Source of the DNA: CAVQCT01 sp964520865 | Lineage (GTDB): Bacteria > Zixibacteria > MSB-5A5 > GN15 > FEB-12 | Reading direction: 5' to 3' | Assembly: GCA_964520865.1 (NCBI GenBank) | Contig: CAZFOY010000010.1 | Span: 1 to 64,000, forward strand | Length of the DNA stretch: 64,000 nucleotides | Shown here: piece after piece, positions 1 to 6,994 of the stretch | How the letters are laid out: each line of letters opens with the position of its first letter | Position numbering within the stretch: the stretch's first letter is position 1 | Program-made: the position numbers and the translations under genes | The notes under the pieces: model-generated | Told to the model about the DNA's origin: nothing | The model's input: the letters and a program-made list of their open reading frames with translations, nothing else | Databases searched by the model: none

Positions 1-57
1 GAACCCCGGACACGCGGATTATGATTCCGCTGCTCTAACCAACTGAGCTACACCGCC
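1..57 (-). tRNA. tRNA-Met (anticodon CAT), partial
   Basis: Read on the minus strand from 57 downwards, the sequence shows a 5' acceptor arm GGCGGTG, a D-arm with GCTC/GAGC, an anticodon stem GCGGA/TCCGC closing the loop ATCATAA, and the start of the T-arm (CGGGGTTC). The anticodon CAT occupies 23-21. The 3' part, including the acceptor strand, lies outside the window. CAT could be elongator Met, initiator Met or a lysidine-modified Ile tRNA. The first acceptor pair and the T-arm needed to decide are not all visible, so Met is the default call. Confidence 0.9.
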
Positions 58-116
58 ATTTAAGATCGAAGTGTCGCCGGATTCAACCGATCAGCCGGCC
101 GAATCCGTAGCCCACT

Positions 117-144
117 AATTTATCAATTCTCCCCCGTCCGTCAA
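117..144 (-). promoter_or_regulatory. sigma-70-type promoter of the tRNA gene
   Basis: On the minus strand a -35 TTGACG (144-139) and a -10 TAAATT (122-117) are separated by 16 bases. They end 60 bases before the first base of the tRNA-Met gene, and no other gene lies between. Assignment by consensus match and position only. Confidence 0.6.
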
Positions 145-191
145 GACATAAAAGATCAATCAGTCAAAATCACGAGCCCATTCGGGCGAAT

Positions 192-314
192 GGCAGTTTG
201 TATGAAGTAACTGCCCTACGACGCTTGATAACGGTGAATGGCAGTTTCTAAGAAGGAACTGCCCTACGCAGCCTGGCGGGACCAAAGGCAGCTTCTAAGA
301 AGGAGCTGCCCTAC
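192..314. repeat. three tandem copies of a 28-bp palindromic repeat
   Basis: Copies lie at 192-219, 240-267 and 287-314, separated by 20 and 19 bases. Each begins GGCAG, ends CTGCCCTAC and folds into a hairpin. Copy 2 has GGCAGTTTC pairing with GAACTGCC; copy 3 has GGCAGCTTC pairing with GAGCTGCC, so both arms changed together. Copies 1 and 2 are preceded by GAAT. A fourth copy of the same length, ends and flank (GGCAC ... GTGCCCTAC) lies at 7976-8003. Confidence 0.75.
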
Positions 315-340
315 AATTGTCGATGTATGTAAGTGAATGC

Positions 341-374
341 AATAGAAAACCGGAGTCCGTGCCTGGACTCCGGT
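341..374 (-). terminator. rho-independent terminator, minus strand
   Basis: A perfect 10-bp stem (349-358 with 365-374, arms ACCGGAGTCC/GGACTCCGGT) closes a 6-base loop. On the minus strand it is followed by TTTCTATT. It may end transcripts coming from lpdA, whose stop codon is at 842. Confidence 0.55.
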
Positions 375-472
375 CAATCATGTATATGAAAAAGAGACTC
401 CAAAAGGAAGTAATACAACCGAGCTTTCTTTTTCCCTGGTACTGGCGCCTCTTGTCCTCCGTGACTTCGGGG

Positions 473-508
473 AGAGAAAAGGAGTTCCCCCTCACTTAGG
501 AACTCCTT
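473..508 (-). terminator. hairpin with T-rich tail, possible terminator downstream of lpdA
   Basis: Arms AAGGAGTTCC (479-488) and GGAACTCCTT (499-508) form a perfect 10-bp stem with a 10-base loop. Read on the minus strand the stem is followed by TTCTCT. It is about 330 bases downstream of the lpdA stop with no gene between. Confidence 0.45.
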
Positions 509-841
509 CATCCCCACCTCTTAAATACCCTTCACCGCCATACTAATATTTAAGAGCAACTAACTTCGAGCCTGTAATAAACAACATTTGTGCCAAAATT
601 GCGCAACTGGCCATAATGGCGCGTAAAACTATGTTTCATAGCAAAATAACATGCCCCGTCGGATCAGCCCCTATGCGATGCCAAAGACCAACACGCAATT
701 ACTGCGCCTCTCTCCTCACCCGCAACTTTGCCTGATTTTACATATGATACTGCGAACCAACGAGATAGGCTTTCGCACGCGATGCGGCACAATTTCAGGT
801 CCTGACAGTCACATCGCAGGACCTGCTCATGCCGGTATCCG

Positions 842-2236
842 TCAGCGCTTCTTGGCCAGATGCACCGATTCCTTGTGGAGGTCGTGGGCAGCTTCCATAA
901 TCGACTCGGAAATGACCGGATGACCGAATATGAGCGAACCGAGCTGCTTGACAGTCATTCCCCGATTAATCGCCAGGGCGGCTGTATGAATGATCTCCGT
1001 GGCGTGAACTCCGACCACATGGACACCGAGAATCTTGTCCGTCTTGGCGTCGCCGATGATCTTAACTTCGCCGGCAATTTCGTTCTCGGCATGCGCCTTG
1101 CCCAGCACTCGAAGGGGGAATCGTCCGATCAGGATCTCGTGCTTCTCGGCTGCCTCAGCCTCACGCATGCCAACCGAGGCGACTTCCGGATGGGTGAAGA
1201 TGACGGAGGGGACACCCAGGTAGTTCTTCTTCGCCTTGCCGCCCATGGCATTGTCAACCGCAATCGAACCGTCATGAACTGCTGTATACGCAAGGAGTAT
1301 CTGACCGCGAACATCGCCGATCGCAAAGATATTCTTCACGTTCGTTCGCATATCGTCACCGGTCGGAACGGAGCCGTTCTTGTTTAGCTTGACACCGGCT
1401 TCTTCCAGACCGAGATCCTCGGTGTTGAACCTTCGTCCGACCGCCACCAGCACCTGGTTCGCGTCGACCGTCTTGCCGTTGGAGAGCTTGGCCTGTACTC
1501 CTTCCGGTCCCGGGCCGATTGACTCAACCTTTGTCTTGGTGAACAGGTTTACTTTGAGCTTCTTCAGCTCCCGCTCGAACAGTTTGGAGCTGTCGGCATC
1601 TTCCATCGGAAGGGCATGATCGAGCATTTCCACCATCGTCACTTCTACATCGAGCAGCGACAGCATGCACGCCCACTCGCATCCAATGACGCCGGCGCCG
1701 ATTATCAAAATCGATTTAGGCAGATGTTCAAGTTCAAGGAGGTGATCGGAGTTGAGAATTCGTGCACCATCGACCGGGAAAGTCGGAATGTTCGCCGACC
1801 GGGAGCCGGTGGCAACGATGATATTCTCGGTCTTGAGGCGGGTCTCGTCGCCGTTGTCGTCGGTAACGATTACTTCGTTCTTGCCGGCAAGCCTTCCGAA
1901 GCCGTTGAAGTAATCGACGCCGTGAGATTTGAAAAGCTGGCCGATCCCGCCGACCAGTCCACCGACAATTTTATCTTTCCGTGCCCGCATCGCCAGCCAG
2001 TCATAGATTGGCGGCACGGCGAGCTTGATCCCGAAGCTCTCGGACTCTTTCATGCGCTTGTACTGCTCGGCGGACGCTATGAGGGCCTTGGACGGAATAC
2101 ACCCGCGATTGAGACAGACACCGCCGAGTTTATCGTATTCGATAACGGCTACCTTGGCCCCTTTGATGGCTGCCCTGATGCCGGCTGTGTAGCCGCCCGG
2201 GCCGCCGCCTATTATGACTATATTGTAGTTTTCTAT
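842..2236 (-). CDS. lpdA: dihydrolipoyl dehydrogenase (E3), apparent AUA start
   Basis: FAD-dependent flavoprotein that reoxidises the dihydrolipoyl groups of 2-oxoacid dehydrogenase and/or glycine cleavage complexes with NAD+. At 464 residues it has the usual E3 length. Visible parts: FAD-binding GGGPGGYTAG at 10-19, redox disulfide CLNRGC (Cys41, Cys46), NAD-binding GAGVIG near 180, second FAD motif with AIGDV, and the C-terminal HPVISE (His439, Glu444). The first in-frame ATG lies 61 codons downstream and would delete the FAD and disulfide motifs. Upstream of the GGGPGG motif the only candidate starts before an in-frame TGA (2263-2261) are ATA and ATC. ATA at 2236 has GGAG seven bases upstream and is chosen here. 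No partner E1/E2 genes are nearby. Confidence 0.93.
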   Translation of the reverse strand: MENYNIVIIGGGPGGYTAGIRAAIKGAKVAVIEYDKLGGVCLNRGCIPSKALIASAEQYKRMKESESFGIKLAVPPIYDWLAMRARKDKIVGGLVGGIGQLFKSHGVDYFNGFGRLAGKNEVIVTDDNGDETRLKTENIIVATGSRSANIPTFPVDGARILNSDHLLELEHLPKSILIIGAGVIGCEWACMLSLLDVEVTMVEMLDHALPMEDADSSKLFERELKKLKVNLFTKTKVESIGPGPEGVQAKLSNGKTVDANQVLVAVGRRFNTEDLGLEEAGVKLNKNGSVPTGDDMRTNVKNIFAIGDVRGQILLAYTAVHDGSIAVDNAMGGKAKKNYLGVPSVIFTHPEVASVGMREAEAAEKHEILIGRFPLRVLGKAHAENEIAGEVKIIGDAKTDKILGVHVVGVHATEIIHTAALAINRGMTVKQLGSLIFGHPVISESIMEAAHDLHKESVHLAKKR

Positions 2237-2323
2237 GATTATGCTCCTTCTTTGACTTATTCAGTCTCCGTTTGGACGAGTAAGGTAATCCGACAGCAGG
2301 AAATTGGCAAGCCGTTTTGGGGC

Positions 2324-2350
2324 AAAAAAAAGCCCCGCCTTAGCGGGGCC
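2324..2350 (-). terminator. rho-independent terminator of the lipoprotein transcription unit
   Basis: On the minus strand the stem GCCCCGC/GCGGGGC with a 4-base loop is followed by eight T residues (2331-2324). It lies about 25 bases after the stop codon of the lipoprotein gene. Confidence 0.9.
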
Positions 2351-2375
2351 GATTCATATCCACACTATGTGCGAT

Positions 2376-2912
2376 TTAGATTCCGCCGGTGCTGGCCGAG
2401 AAGGTGACTACCACTTTGCCCGAATCTACCGTCAGCTCACCTGATCCACAGGTGGCATACAGATTCATTTTGCCCGTCTTGGCCAGTGCCTTGAGACGGT
2501 CCAGGTTCATCAGGTAGTTGAACGACTCCGCATAGGTGATGTGCCGTTCCCCCGGCGCAACCGTCAGTTCGTTGATGATTAGCGACTTCGTTGGGTTCGC
2601 ATCGAGACACGATTTGTCTGCGCACAAGGTATGACTTCCGTCGTCAACGTAGGCGTAGAAAGTCAGGCTCGTGCTTCCGCTGTTGTGCACCCAGAGTTCG
2701 AATCCGACAAGATCAATATTGTCGATTTCGTCCTTATGGTCCTCCCAGACGGAATTGCCGGTAACGTCAACCTTGTAGTAATAAAACCCGGTAGATCCTG
2801 TCGTGAAACTGAACGATTGATCGACGACGAATGTGCCTGAGAGCAGGCAACCGGTGAAGAACATAGCGATCAACAGGAGACCGCCGAAATAAATCAGACT
2901 TTTTCTGGTCAT
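2376..2912 (-). CDS. hypothetical lipoprotein
   Basis: Protein of 178 residues with a lipoprotein signal peptide: basic MTRK, a hydrophobic stretch and the lipobox FTGC, giving Cys22 as the lipidated residue. The mature part is rich in beta-type and aromatic residues (FYYYKVDV, LTFYAYVDD), which suggests a small beta-sandwich domain. No family is recognised. The gene follows the outer-membrane protein gene by 12 bases and shares its promoter (3541-3569) and the terminator at 2324-2350, so the two form a small envelope operon. Function unknown. Confidence 0.8.
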   Translation of the reverse strand: MTRKSLIYFGGLLLIAMFFTGCLLSGTFVVDQSFSFTTGSTGFYYYKVDVTGNSVWEDHKDEIDNIDLVGFELWVHNSGSTSLTFYAYVDDGSHTLCADKSCLDANPTKSLIINELTVAPGERHITYAESFNYLMNLDRLKALAKTGKMNLYATCGSGELTVDSGKVVVTFSASTGGI

Positions 2913-2924
2913 GACGATCTCCTT

Positions 2925-3470
2925 CTACTTCCCGAAACTATAGTTAACGCCTGCGATCAAGACGAACGACTTCTTGGATCCACCTCCGTCGGTCGGAACT
3001 ACGGTCAGCAAGCCGCGTCCATCCACCGAAAGCTTCGGACCGACGCCTATGGCAACCCCCAGTCCGCCGTCGAAGCCGGACTTGCTGATATCCTGACCGG
3101 TTTGGTCACGTTTGATCTTGTAGATCCCCAGACCTCCGACCAGAAAGACATTCAGGCCGGGAGCGGAGAACGGAGCCCCGAGGAGACCGTCGACTCCGAA
3201 GTAGGTGATCTTGGAGCCGTCGAGATCCGGGCTGATACCGGCGATCGAGGCTTTGCCGTATGAGGTGAATCTGAGATTCGGCTCGATCGTGAGAATCGGG
3301 ATTGCTTTGACCCGGGCGCGGATTCCGAAGGTTGCACCCTGCGCCTGATCGTCCTGGGCCACCGGAATGTCGACTCCGGCGAAAGCTCCTGCCCCGAGGG
3401 AGAGCCCCTGCCCGACAGCGGCGGCTGAGCAGATCAGCAACAGAGTCACTAACACAGCCATCTGTTTCAT
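2925..3470 (-). CDS. small outer-membrane beta-barrel-like protein
   Basis: Protein of 181 residues with a signal peptide (MKQMAVLVTLLLICSAAAVG, cleavage about residue 21). The mature part has alternating glycine- and aromatic-rich strands and ends in a hydrophobic residue pattern (VLIAGVNYSFGK) with Phe near the C-terminus, as in OmpA/OmpW-like eight-stranded barrels. Phrases such as GVDIPVAQ and GGLGIYKIKRD fit the porin-like outer_membrane_beta-barrel families. The specific role is not known. It is the first gene of a two-gene unit with the lipoprotein at 2376-2912. Confidence 0.7.
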   Translation of the reverse strand: MKQMAVLVTLLLICSAAAVGQGLSLGAGAFAGVDIPVAQDDQAQGATFGIRARVKAIPILTIEPNLRFTSYGKASIAGISPDLDGSKITYFGVDGLLGAPFSAPGLNVFLVGGLGIYKIKRDQTGQDISKSGFDGGLGVAIGVGPKLSVDGRGLLTVVPTDGGGSKKSFVLIAGVNYSFGK

Positions 3471-3540
3471 GTTTTCTCTTCCTCTCTCAAGTAAAGGTTT
3501 AGTATGAACTGGCGATACGAACGTGCTTGACTATGAAGAA

Positions 3541-3569
3541 ATTTTACCTCAGATGAAAATCAATGTCAA
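3541..3569 (-). promoter_or_regulatory. sigma-70 promoter for the outer-membrane protein/lipoprotein unit
   Basis: On the minus strand a perfect -35 TTGACA (3569-3564), a 17-base spacer and a -10 TAAAAT (3546-3541). The start codon at 3470 follows about 70 bases downstream. Confidence 0.8.
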
Positions 3570-3738
3570 CAATTTTCCGCCCTGCCACAGACACGCCTTG
3601 TCTCCGGACGCCCCAATGGGCAGCTGCCAGAACATGGGCTCAAGGGTGTGGCAGGCGTCCCGCCGAGGAAGCGAGTCGGTGAGTCTCGGAGCAGTGTTGT
3701 CTTTTTTTCGTTCGTCGGGCAATTGCCCCAAAAAAGTC

Positions 3739-3766
3739 TTGACAAGATTCGTTTTTCGCTTATTAT
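3739..3766 (+). promoter_or_regulatory. sigma-70 promoter of the polyamine operon
   Basis: A perfect -35 TTGACA (3739-3744) and a -10 TATTAT (3761-3766) are separated by 16 bases. They lie about 70 bases upstream of the HTH-cupin regulator start codon. The two operator-like sites follow directly downstream. Confidence 0.75.
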
Positions 3767-3771
3767 AGGCT

Positions 3772-3806
3772 GTTTTTATTAAACAAAAAAGTAGTTTATA
3801 TTAAAC
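3772..3806 (+). promoter_or_regulatory. tandem 13-bp operator-like sites
   Basis: Two near-identical sites GTTTTTATTAAAC (3772-3784) and GTTTATATTAAAC (3794-3806) differ at one base. Their start-to-start distance is 22 bp, about two helical turns. The second is the core of a 15-bp palindrome AGTTTATATTAAACT. They cover the expected transcription start, where a bound repressor would block RNA polymerase. The adjacent HTH-cupin protein is the natural candidate ligand-responsive regulator (inference). Confidence 0.55.
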
Positions 3807-3838
3807 TTTTTTCCGGTTCTGCCGTTTAACGGATTGAT

Positions 3839-4387
3839 ATGAATATAAACATCGGCCGCAAGATCAAGAGCCTCCGTCTCGCCTCGGACCTGACTCAGGA
3901 AGAGTTGGCCAACCGGGCAATGCTGACTAAGGGGTTCATCTCCCAACTGGAGAACGAGAAGTTCCAGACTTCGATTTCACTGGAATCGCTGGCAGACATT
4001 CTCGATGCCCTCGGGATCAGCCTCTCGAAGTTCTTCGCCGATGCCAATGAGACTCGTGCCGTCTTCAAACCTTCAGATCGGGTCCCGCTGGAAGGAACGG
4101 GAGCCGCACGATTCGAACTGCTAGTTCCGGGGTCCACGAACAATTTGATGGACCCTATTTTCATCGAGCTGAAGCCCGGCGAGAAACTCGAGAAGAGCGA
4201 CCCGCATCCGGGAGAGCAGTTCGGCTACGTCCTGAAGGGGACGATTACGCTGACGTTGAACAAACAGAAGTACCCGGTCGGTCGTAGTAGTTGCTTTTAC
4301 TTTAAGTCTGATCAACCGCATCAGATCTCGAACCCGGGCGATTCGGTAGCCGCGTTTTTGTGGGTTACCACGCCGCCATTGCTCTGA
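3839..4387 (+). CDS. XRE-family HTH-cupin transcriptional regulator
   Basis: Protein of 182 residues. Residues about 5-60 form an XRE helix-turn-helix (KIKSLRLASDLTQEELANRA, then TKGFISQLE), and residues about 100-175 a cupin_2 beta-barrel (GEQFGYVLKGTITLTLNKQKY, then DQPHQISNPGD). The architecture is that of PuuR-like small-molecule-responsive repressors, in which the cupin binds the effector. It heads the polyamine operon and lies downstream of two tandem operator-like sites, which suggests autoregulation and control of spermidine synthesis. Polyamine sensing is inferred from context only. The start ATG at 3839 has only a weak ribosome binding site. Confidence 0.9.
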   Translation: MNINIGRKIKSLRLASDLTQEELANRAMLTKGFISQLENEKFQTSISLESLADILDALGISLSKFFADANETRAVFKPSDRVPLEGTGAARFELLVPGSTNNLMDPIFIELKPGEKLEKSDPHPGEQFGYVLKGTITLTLNKQKYPVGRSSCFYFKSDQPHQISNPGDSVAAFLWVTTPPLL

Positions 4388-4451
4388 GACCGACCGTCTC
4401 GGAGCCGTAACCGTGAATTCTAACCTCTTAGAAGGAGGAAGTTAGAAGAAA

Positions 4452-4868
4452 ATGAAGATACTCGGACGACATCTCGTAGTCGAACTCACCGGCTGTAATA
4501 ATACAATTCTGGACGACATATCACGGCTGGAGGAGTATATGAACGAATCTGTGCGTCGTTCCGGCGCTACTATTGTCGAATCCGTTTTTCATCGTTACAA
4601 CCCCCAGGGCGTTTCCGGTGTGGTGGTTATTGCCGAGTCTCACATCTCGATCCACACCTGGCCGGAATACGGCTACGCCGCGGTCGACTTCTTCACCTGC
4701 GGTGAGTCTGTCGACCCGTACAAGGCGTACGAGTACATGAAAGAAAAACTGGAATCGACCGACGGTCATATTTCCGAGATTAAACGTGGTATTCCTTCGT
4801 TGCACGACGAGATAATCAGCCACAAACCGTTTCAACCGTCTTATGCTTCGGCCAAGGCCGCGAGCTAA
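4452..4868 (+). CDS. speD: S-adenosylmethionine decarboxylase proenzyme
   Basis: Makes decarboxylated S-adenosylmethionine, the aminopropyl donor for spermidine synthesis. At 138 residues it is of the short bacterial/archaeal class. The self-cleavage site is visible as VVIAESHISIHTWPE: Glu62-Ser63, with Ser63 becoming the pyruvoyl group, plus His68 and Cys83 (FFTCG) in the positions known for Thermotoga maritima SpeD. GAAGGAGGAAG lies upstream of the ATG. It sits 12 bases before the decarboxylase gene and shares the operon with a speE-like gene, so the whole aminopropyl pathway is grouped. Confidence 0.96.
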   Translation: MKILGRHLVVELTGCNNTILDDISRLEEYMNESVRRSGATIVESVFHRYNPQGVSGVVVIAESHISIHTWPEYGYAAVDFFTCGESVDPYKAYEYMKEKLESTDGHISEIKRGIPSLHDEIISHKPFQPSYASAKAAS

Positions 4869-4880
4869 AAAGGTAGGCAA

Positions 4881-6047
4881 ATGACCCAATCCGTTGACTT
4901 CTCCATTCTGGAGAACAACGCCCTGAAGCGGGGCGTCAGCATTGACAGTGTCAGAGAGGTGTTCCACCACAAACAGCTCGACACCCCTGTCTTGCTGCTG
5001 TCCCGGAGCGAGATTCGGCGCAACTATGATGCGATGAAGCAGGCACTTCCCCGAGTGAACATTCATTACGCGGTCAAGCCGAACAACCATGAGGCGTATA
5101 TCCGCGAAGTGTTCAATCGCGGCGGCAATTTCGATGTCTGTTCCGCCGGAGAGATCGAGCAGGTTCTCAAAACCGGAATCGATCCGGCCACGCTGATGCA
5201 CTCGCACCCGATCAAATCGACGCGGGAATTCGACTATGCGGTAGGCCAGGGGGTTGAGTTGTTCGTGGTCGACAATCCGGAAGAGATCAAGAAGCTCAGC
5301 CGATACGACAAGAAGCTCAAGATCATGATTCGATTTCGGATCAATACCAATACCACCGCTGTGGTCAATCTGCAGTATAAATTCGGCTGCACGGTCGACG
5401 CGGTCCTTCCGCTTGCCCAAAAGATCCGTGAGGCCGGGCATGACTTCTACGGCCTCTGCTTCCATATCGGCTCGCAGTGCATCTACGCCGAGAATTACAT
5501 CAAGGCGATCAAGGCGGCGCACAAGCTGATTAACGCCCTGGATCTGGCCGGATTCGACGTACGTATGCTTGACATCGGCGGGGGGTTCCCGGTCGAGTAT
5601 ATCGAGCCGGTACCACCGATCGACGAATTCTGCAAGCCTATTGCCAGAGCGCTGGACCGGCACATCCGCCCCGGAATCAAAATCATCAGTGAGCCCGGTC
5701 GGTTTATCGCCGCCTCGCCGGTCAACCTCTTTGTCTCGGTCGTAGGCAAATCCTATCGCGACGGCAAGATGTGGTATTACCTTGACGACGGTCTTTATTC
5801 GACCTTCTCAGGCATTGTCTTTGACCACTGCCAGTACCCGGTAGTAACAACCCGAAACGGCGAGAAGAAGCTGTCGGTACTGGCCGGACCGACGTGTGAT
5901 TCGTTCGACGTCATGTACGACGGGCTGATGCTCCCCGAACACGAAGTCGGCGACAAACTGCTGTTCACCGCAACCGGCGCCTACTGCTCGGTCTCCGGAT
6001 CGAGTTTCAACGCGCTGCGGCGGCCGGAATACGTCATAATAGATTAG
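4881..6047 (+). CDS. ornithine/lysine decarboxylase-type PLP enzyme (fold type III)
   Basis: Protein of 388 residues of the alanine-racemase-fold (group IV) decarboxylases. The PLP lysine is Lys66 in HYAVKPNN. Further family motifs are GNFDVCSAGEI, CFHIGSQ, DIGGGFP, SEPGRFIAA (phosphate binding), LDDGLYSTF and GPTCDSFD, whose Cys-Asp matches the catalytic Cys and substrate-binding Asp of eukaryotic-type ornithine decarboxylase. GAYCSVSGSSFNA near the end is also ODC-like. Placed between speD and the speE-like gene it most likely makes putrescine from ornithine. Lysine, or a carboxynorspermidine-type substrate, cannot be excluded from sequence alone. Confidence 0.88.
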   Translation: MTQSVDFSILENNALKRGVSIDSVREVFHHKQLDTPVLLLSRSEIRRNYDAMKQALPRVNIHYAVKPNNHEAYIREVFNRGGNFDVCSAGEIEQVLKTGIDPATLMHSHPIKSTREFDYAVGQGVELFVVDNPEEIKKLSRYDKKLKIMIRFRINTNTTAVVNLQYKFGCTVDAVLPLAQKIREAGHDFYGLCFHIGSQCIYAENYIKAIKAAHKLINALDLAGFDVRMLDIGGGFPVEYIEPVPPIDEFCKPIARALDRHIRPGIKIISEPGRFIAASPVNLFVSVVGKSYRDGKMWYYLDDGLYSTFSGIVFDHCQYPVVTTRNGEKKLSVLAGPTCDSFDVMYDGLMLPEHEVGDKLLFTATGAYCSVSGSSFNALRRPEYVIID

Positions 6048-6058
6048 AGACAGGAGTG

Positions 6059-6958
6059 ATGGAGAAGAAGCCCGGAGTAGAATCGACTTACATAACCGAA
6101 GAAGGGATGGCCGATCTCTGGAATGTCTGGTACAGTGAACTTCACGACGGACTTTCCGGCCTGACTATCAAGGTCGATCGGATCCTTGAGTCGGTCCAGT
6201 CGGAGTTCCAGCGCATCGATGTGCTGGAAAGCAAGGACTTCGGAAAACTCCTCGTGCTCTACGGATCGCTGATGGTCTGCGACCGGGACAACAACTCTTA
6301 CAATGAAATGATCACGCATGTTCCGCTGTTCGTCCACCCATCGCCGAAGAAAGTCCTGATTATCGGCGGCGGGGACTGCGGTGCCCTTACCGAAGTTCTG
6401 AAGCATCCTGAGGTCGAACAGTGTACTATGTGCGAAATAGACAAGATGGTGGTGGAAGTGTCGCAGCGGCACTTCCCCTACCTCACCGAGGGCCTGAAGG
6501 ACCCAAGGGCCGAATTGATTTTCAGCGATGGGAAGAAGTTCATCGAAGAAGGATCGCATAAATACGACGTCGTGATTCTGGATCTCTCCGATCCGATCGG
6601 ACCGGCCGCGGACCTCTTTCAGAAGAGCTTCCATCAGACGGTGCATGACAGTCTGAACGACGACGGTATTCTGGTCGCCCAGACGGAATCACCGTTCTAC
6701 AACCAGAAGACGGTCGCAAAGATTCACCAGAACCTTCGCTCGATCTTCCCCATAGCCCGCATGTACACCTGTTTCATGCCGATCTACCCCTCGTCACTCT
6801 GGTCGTTTGCATTTTGCAGCAAGAAGTATGACCCGATTAAGGATTTTGATGAGTCGCGTTACGCAACCCAGAAGCCTGCCACCCGTTATTATAACGCTGA
6901 AATTCATCGGGGATCATTCGCTCTTCCGCAATTCGCAAGAGAACTTCTGACCGAATAA
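6059..6958 (+). CDS. speE: spermidine synthase-like aminopropyltransferase
   Basis: Methyltransferase-fold enzyme of 299 residues expected to transfer an aminopropyl group from decarboxylated SAM to a diamine. The region FVHPSPKKVLIIGGGD matches SpeE closely, as do SDPIGPA (catalytic Asp region), YPSSLWSFAFCSK and the C-terminal YYNAEIHRGSFALPQF. Two family positions differ: GGGDGG reads GGGDCG (103-108), and the YHEM motif reads YNEM (81-84) after DRDNNS instead of an acidic DEF-type sequence. These may alter the diamine pocket. ATG 6059 is used; a GTG three bases earlier overlaps the AGGA and is less likely. Confidence 0.88.
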   Translation: MEKKPGVESTYITEEGMADLWNVWYSELHDGLSGLTIKVDRILESVQSEFQRIDVLESKDFGKLLVLYGSLMVCDRDNNSYNEMITHVPLFVHPSPKKVLIIGGGDCGALTEVLKHPEVEQCTMCEIDKMVVEVSQRHFPYLTEGLKDPRAELIFSDGKKFIEEGSHKYDVVILDLSDPIGPAADLFQKSFHQTVHDSLNDDGILVAQTESPFYNQKTVAKIHQNLRSIFPIARMYTCFMPIYPSSLWSFAFCSKKYDPIKDFDESRYATQKPATRYYNAEIHRGSFALPQFARELLTE

Positions 6959-6994
6959 CGGAACCGGATATCGTACTCGTCGTTATAGACAGTG

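Larger units (their letters stand above)
58..841. other. intergenic region between tRNA-Met and lpdA
   Basis: No convincing coding frame. It holds the tRNA promoter, three tandem 28-bp palindromic repeats (192-314) and two minus-strand hairpins followed by T-rich tracts (341-374 and 473-508) that could end transcription arriving from lpdA. The stretch from about 510 to 841 shows nothing recognisable. Confidence 0.6.
3471..3838. other. divergent intergenic region with inverted-repeat element and polyamine-operon promoter
   Basis: Besides the two divergent promoters, the stretch 3582-3660 holds nested inverted repeats: CTGCCACA (3582-3589) with TGTGGCAG (3647-3654), and GGACGCC (3606-3612) with GGCGTCC (3654-3660). 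This may be a small non-coding repeat element. No coding sequence is supported. Confidence 0.5.

Noticed and set aside
192..314. Three regularly spaced 28-bp repeats resembling a CRISPR array
   Set aside because: The spacers are only 19-20 bases, repeats are strong palindromes that differ from each other, no cas gene is near, and a fourth copy lies alone at 7976.
4521..5663. 380-codon minus-strand open frame
   Set aside because: It is antisense to speD and the ornithine decarboxylase-type gene, both with complete catalytic motifs.
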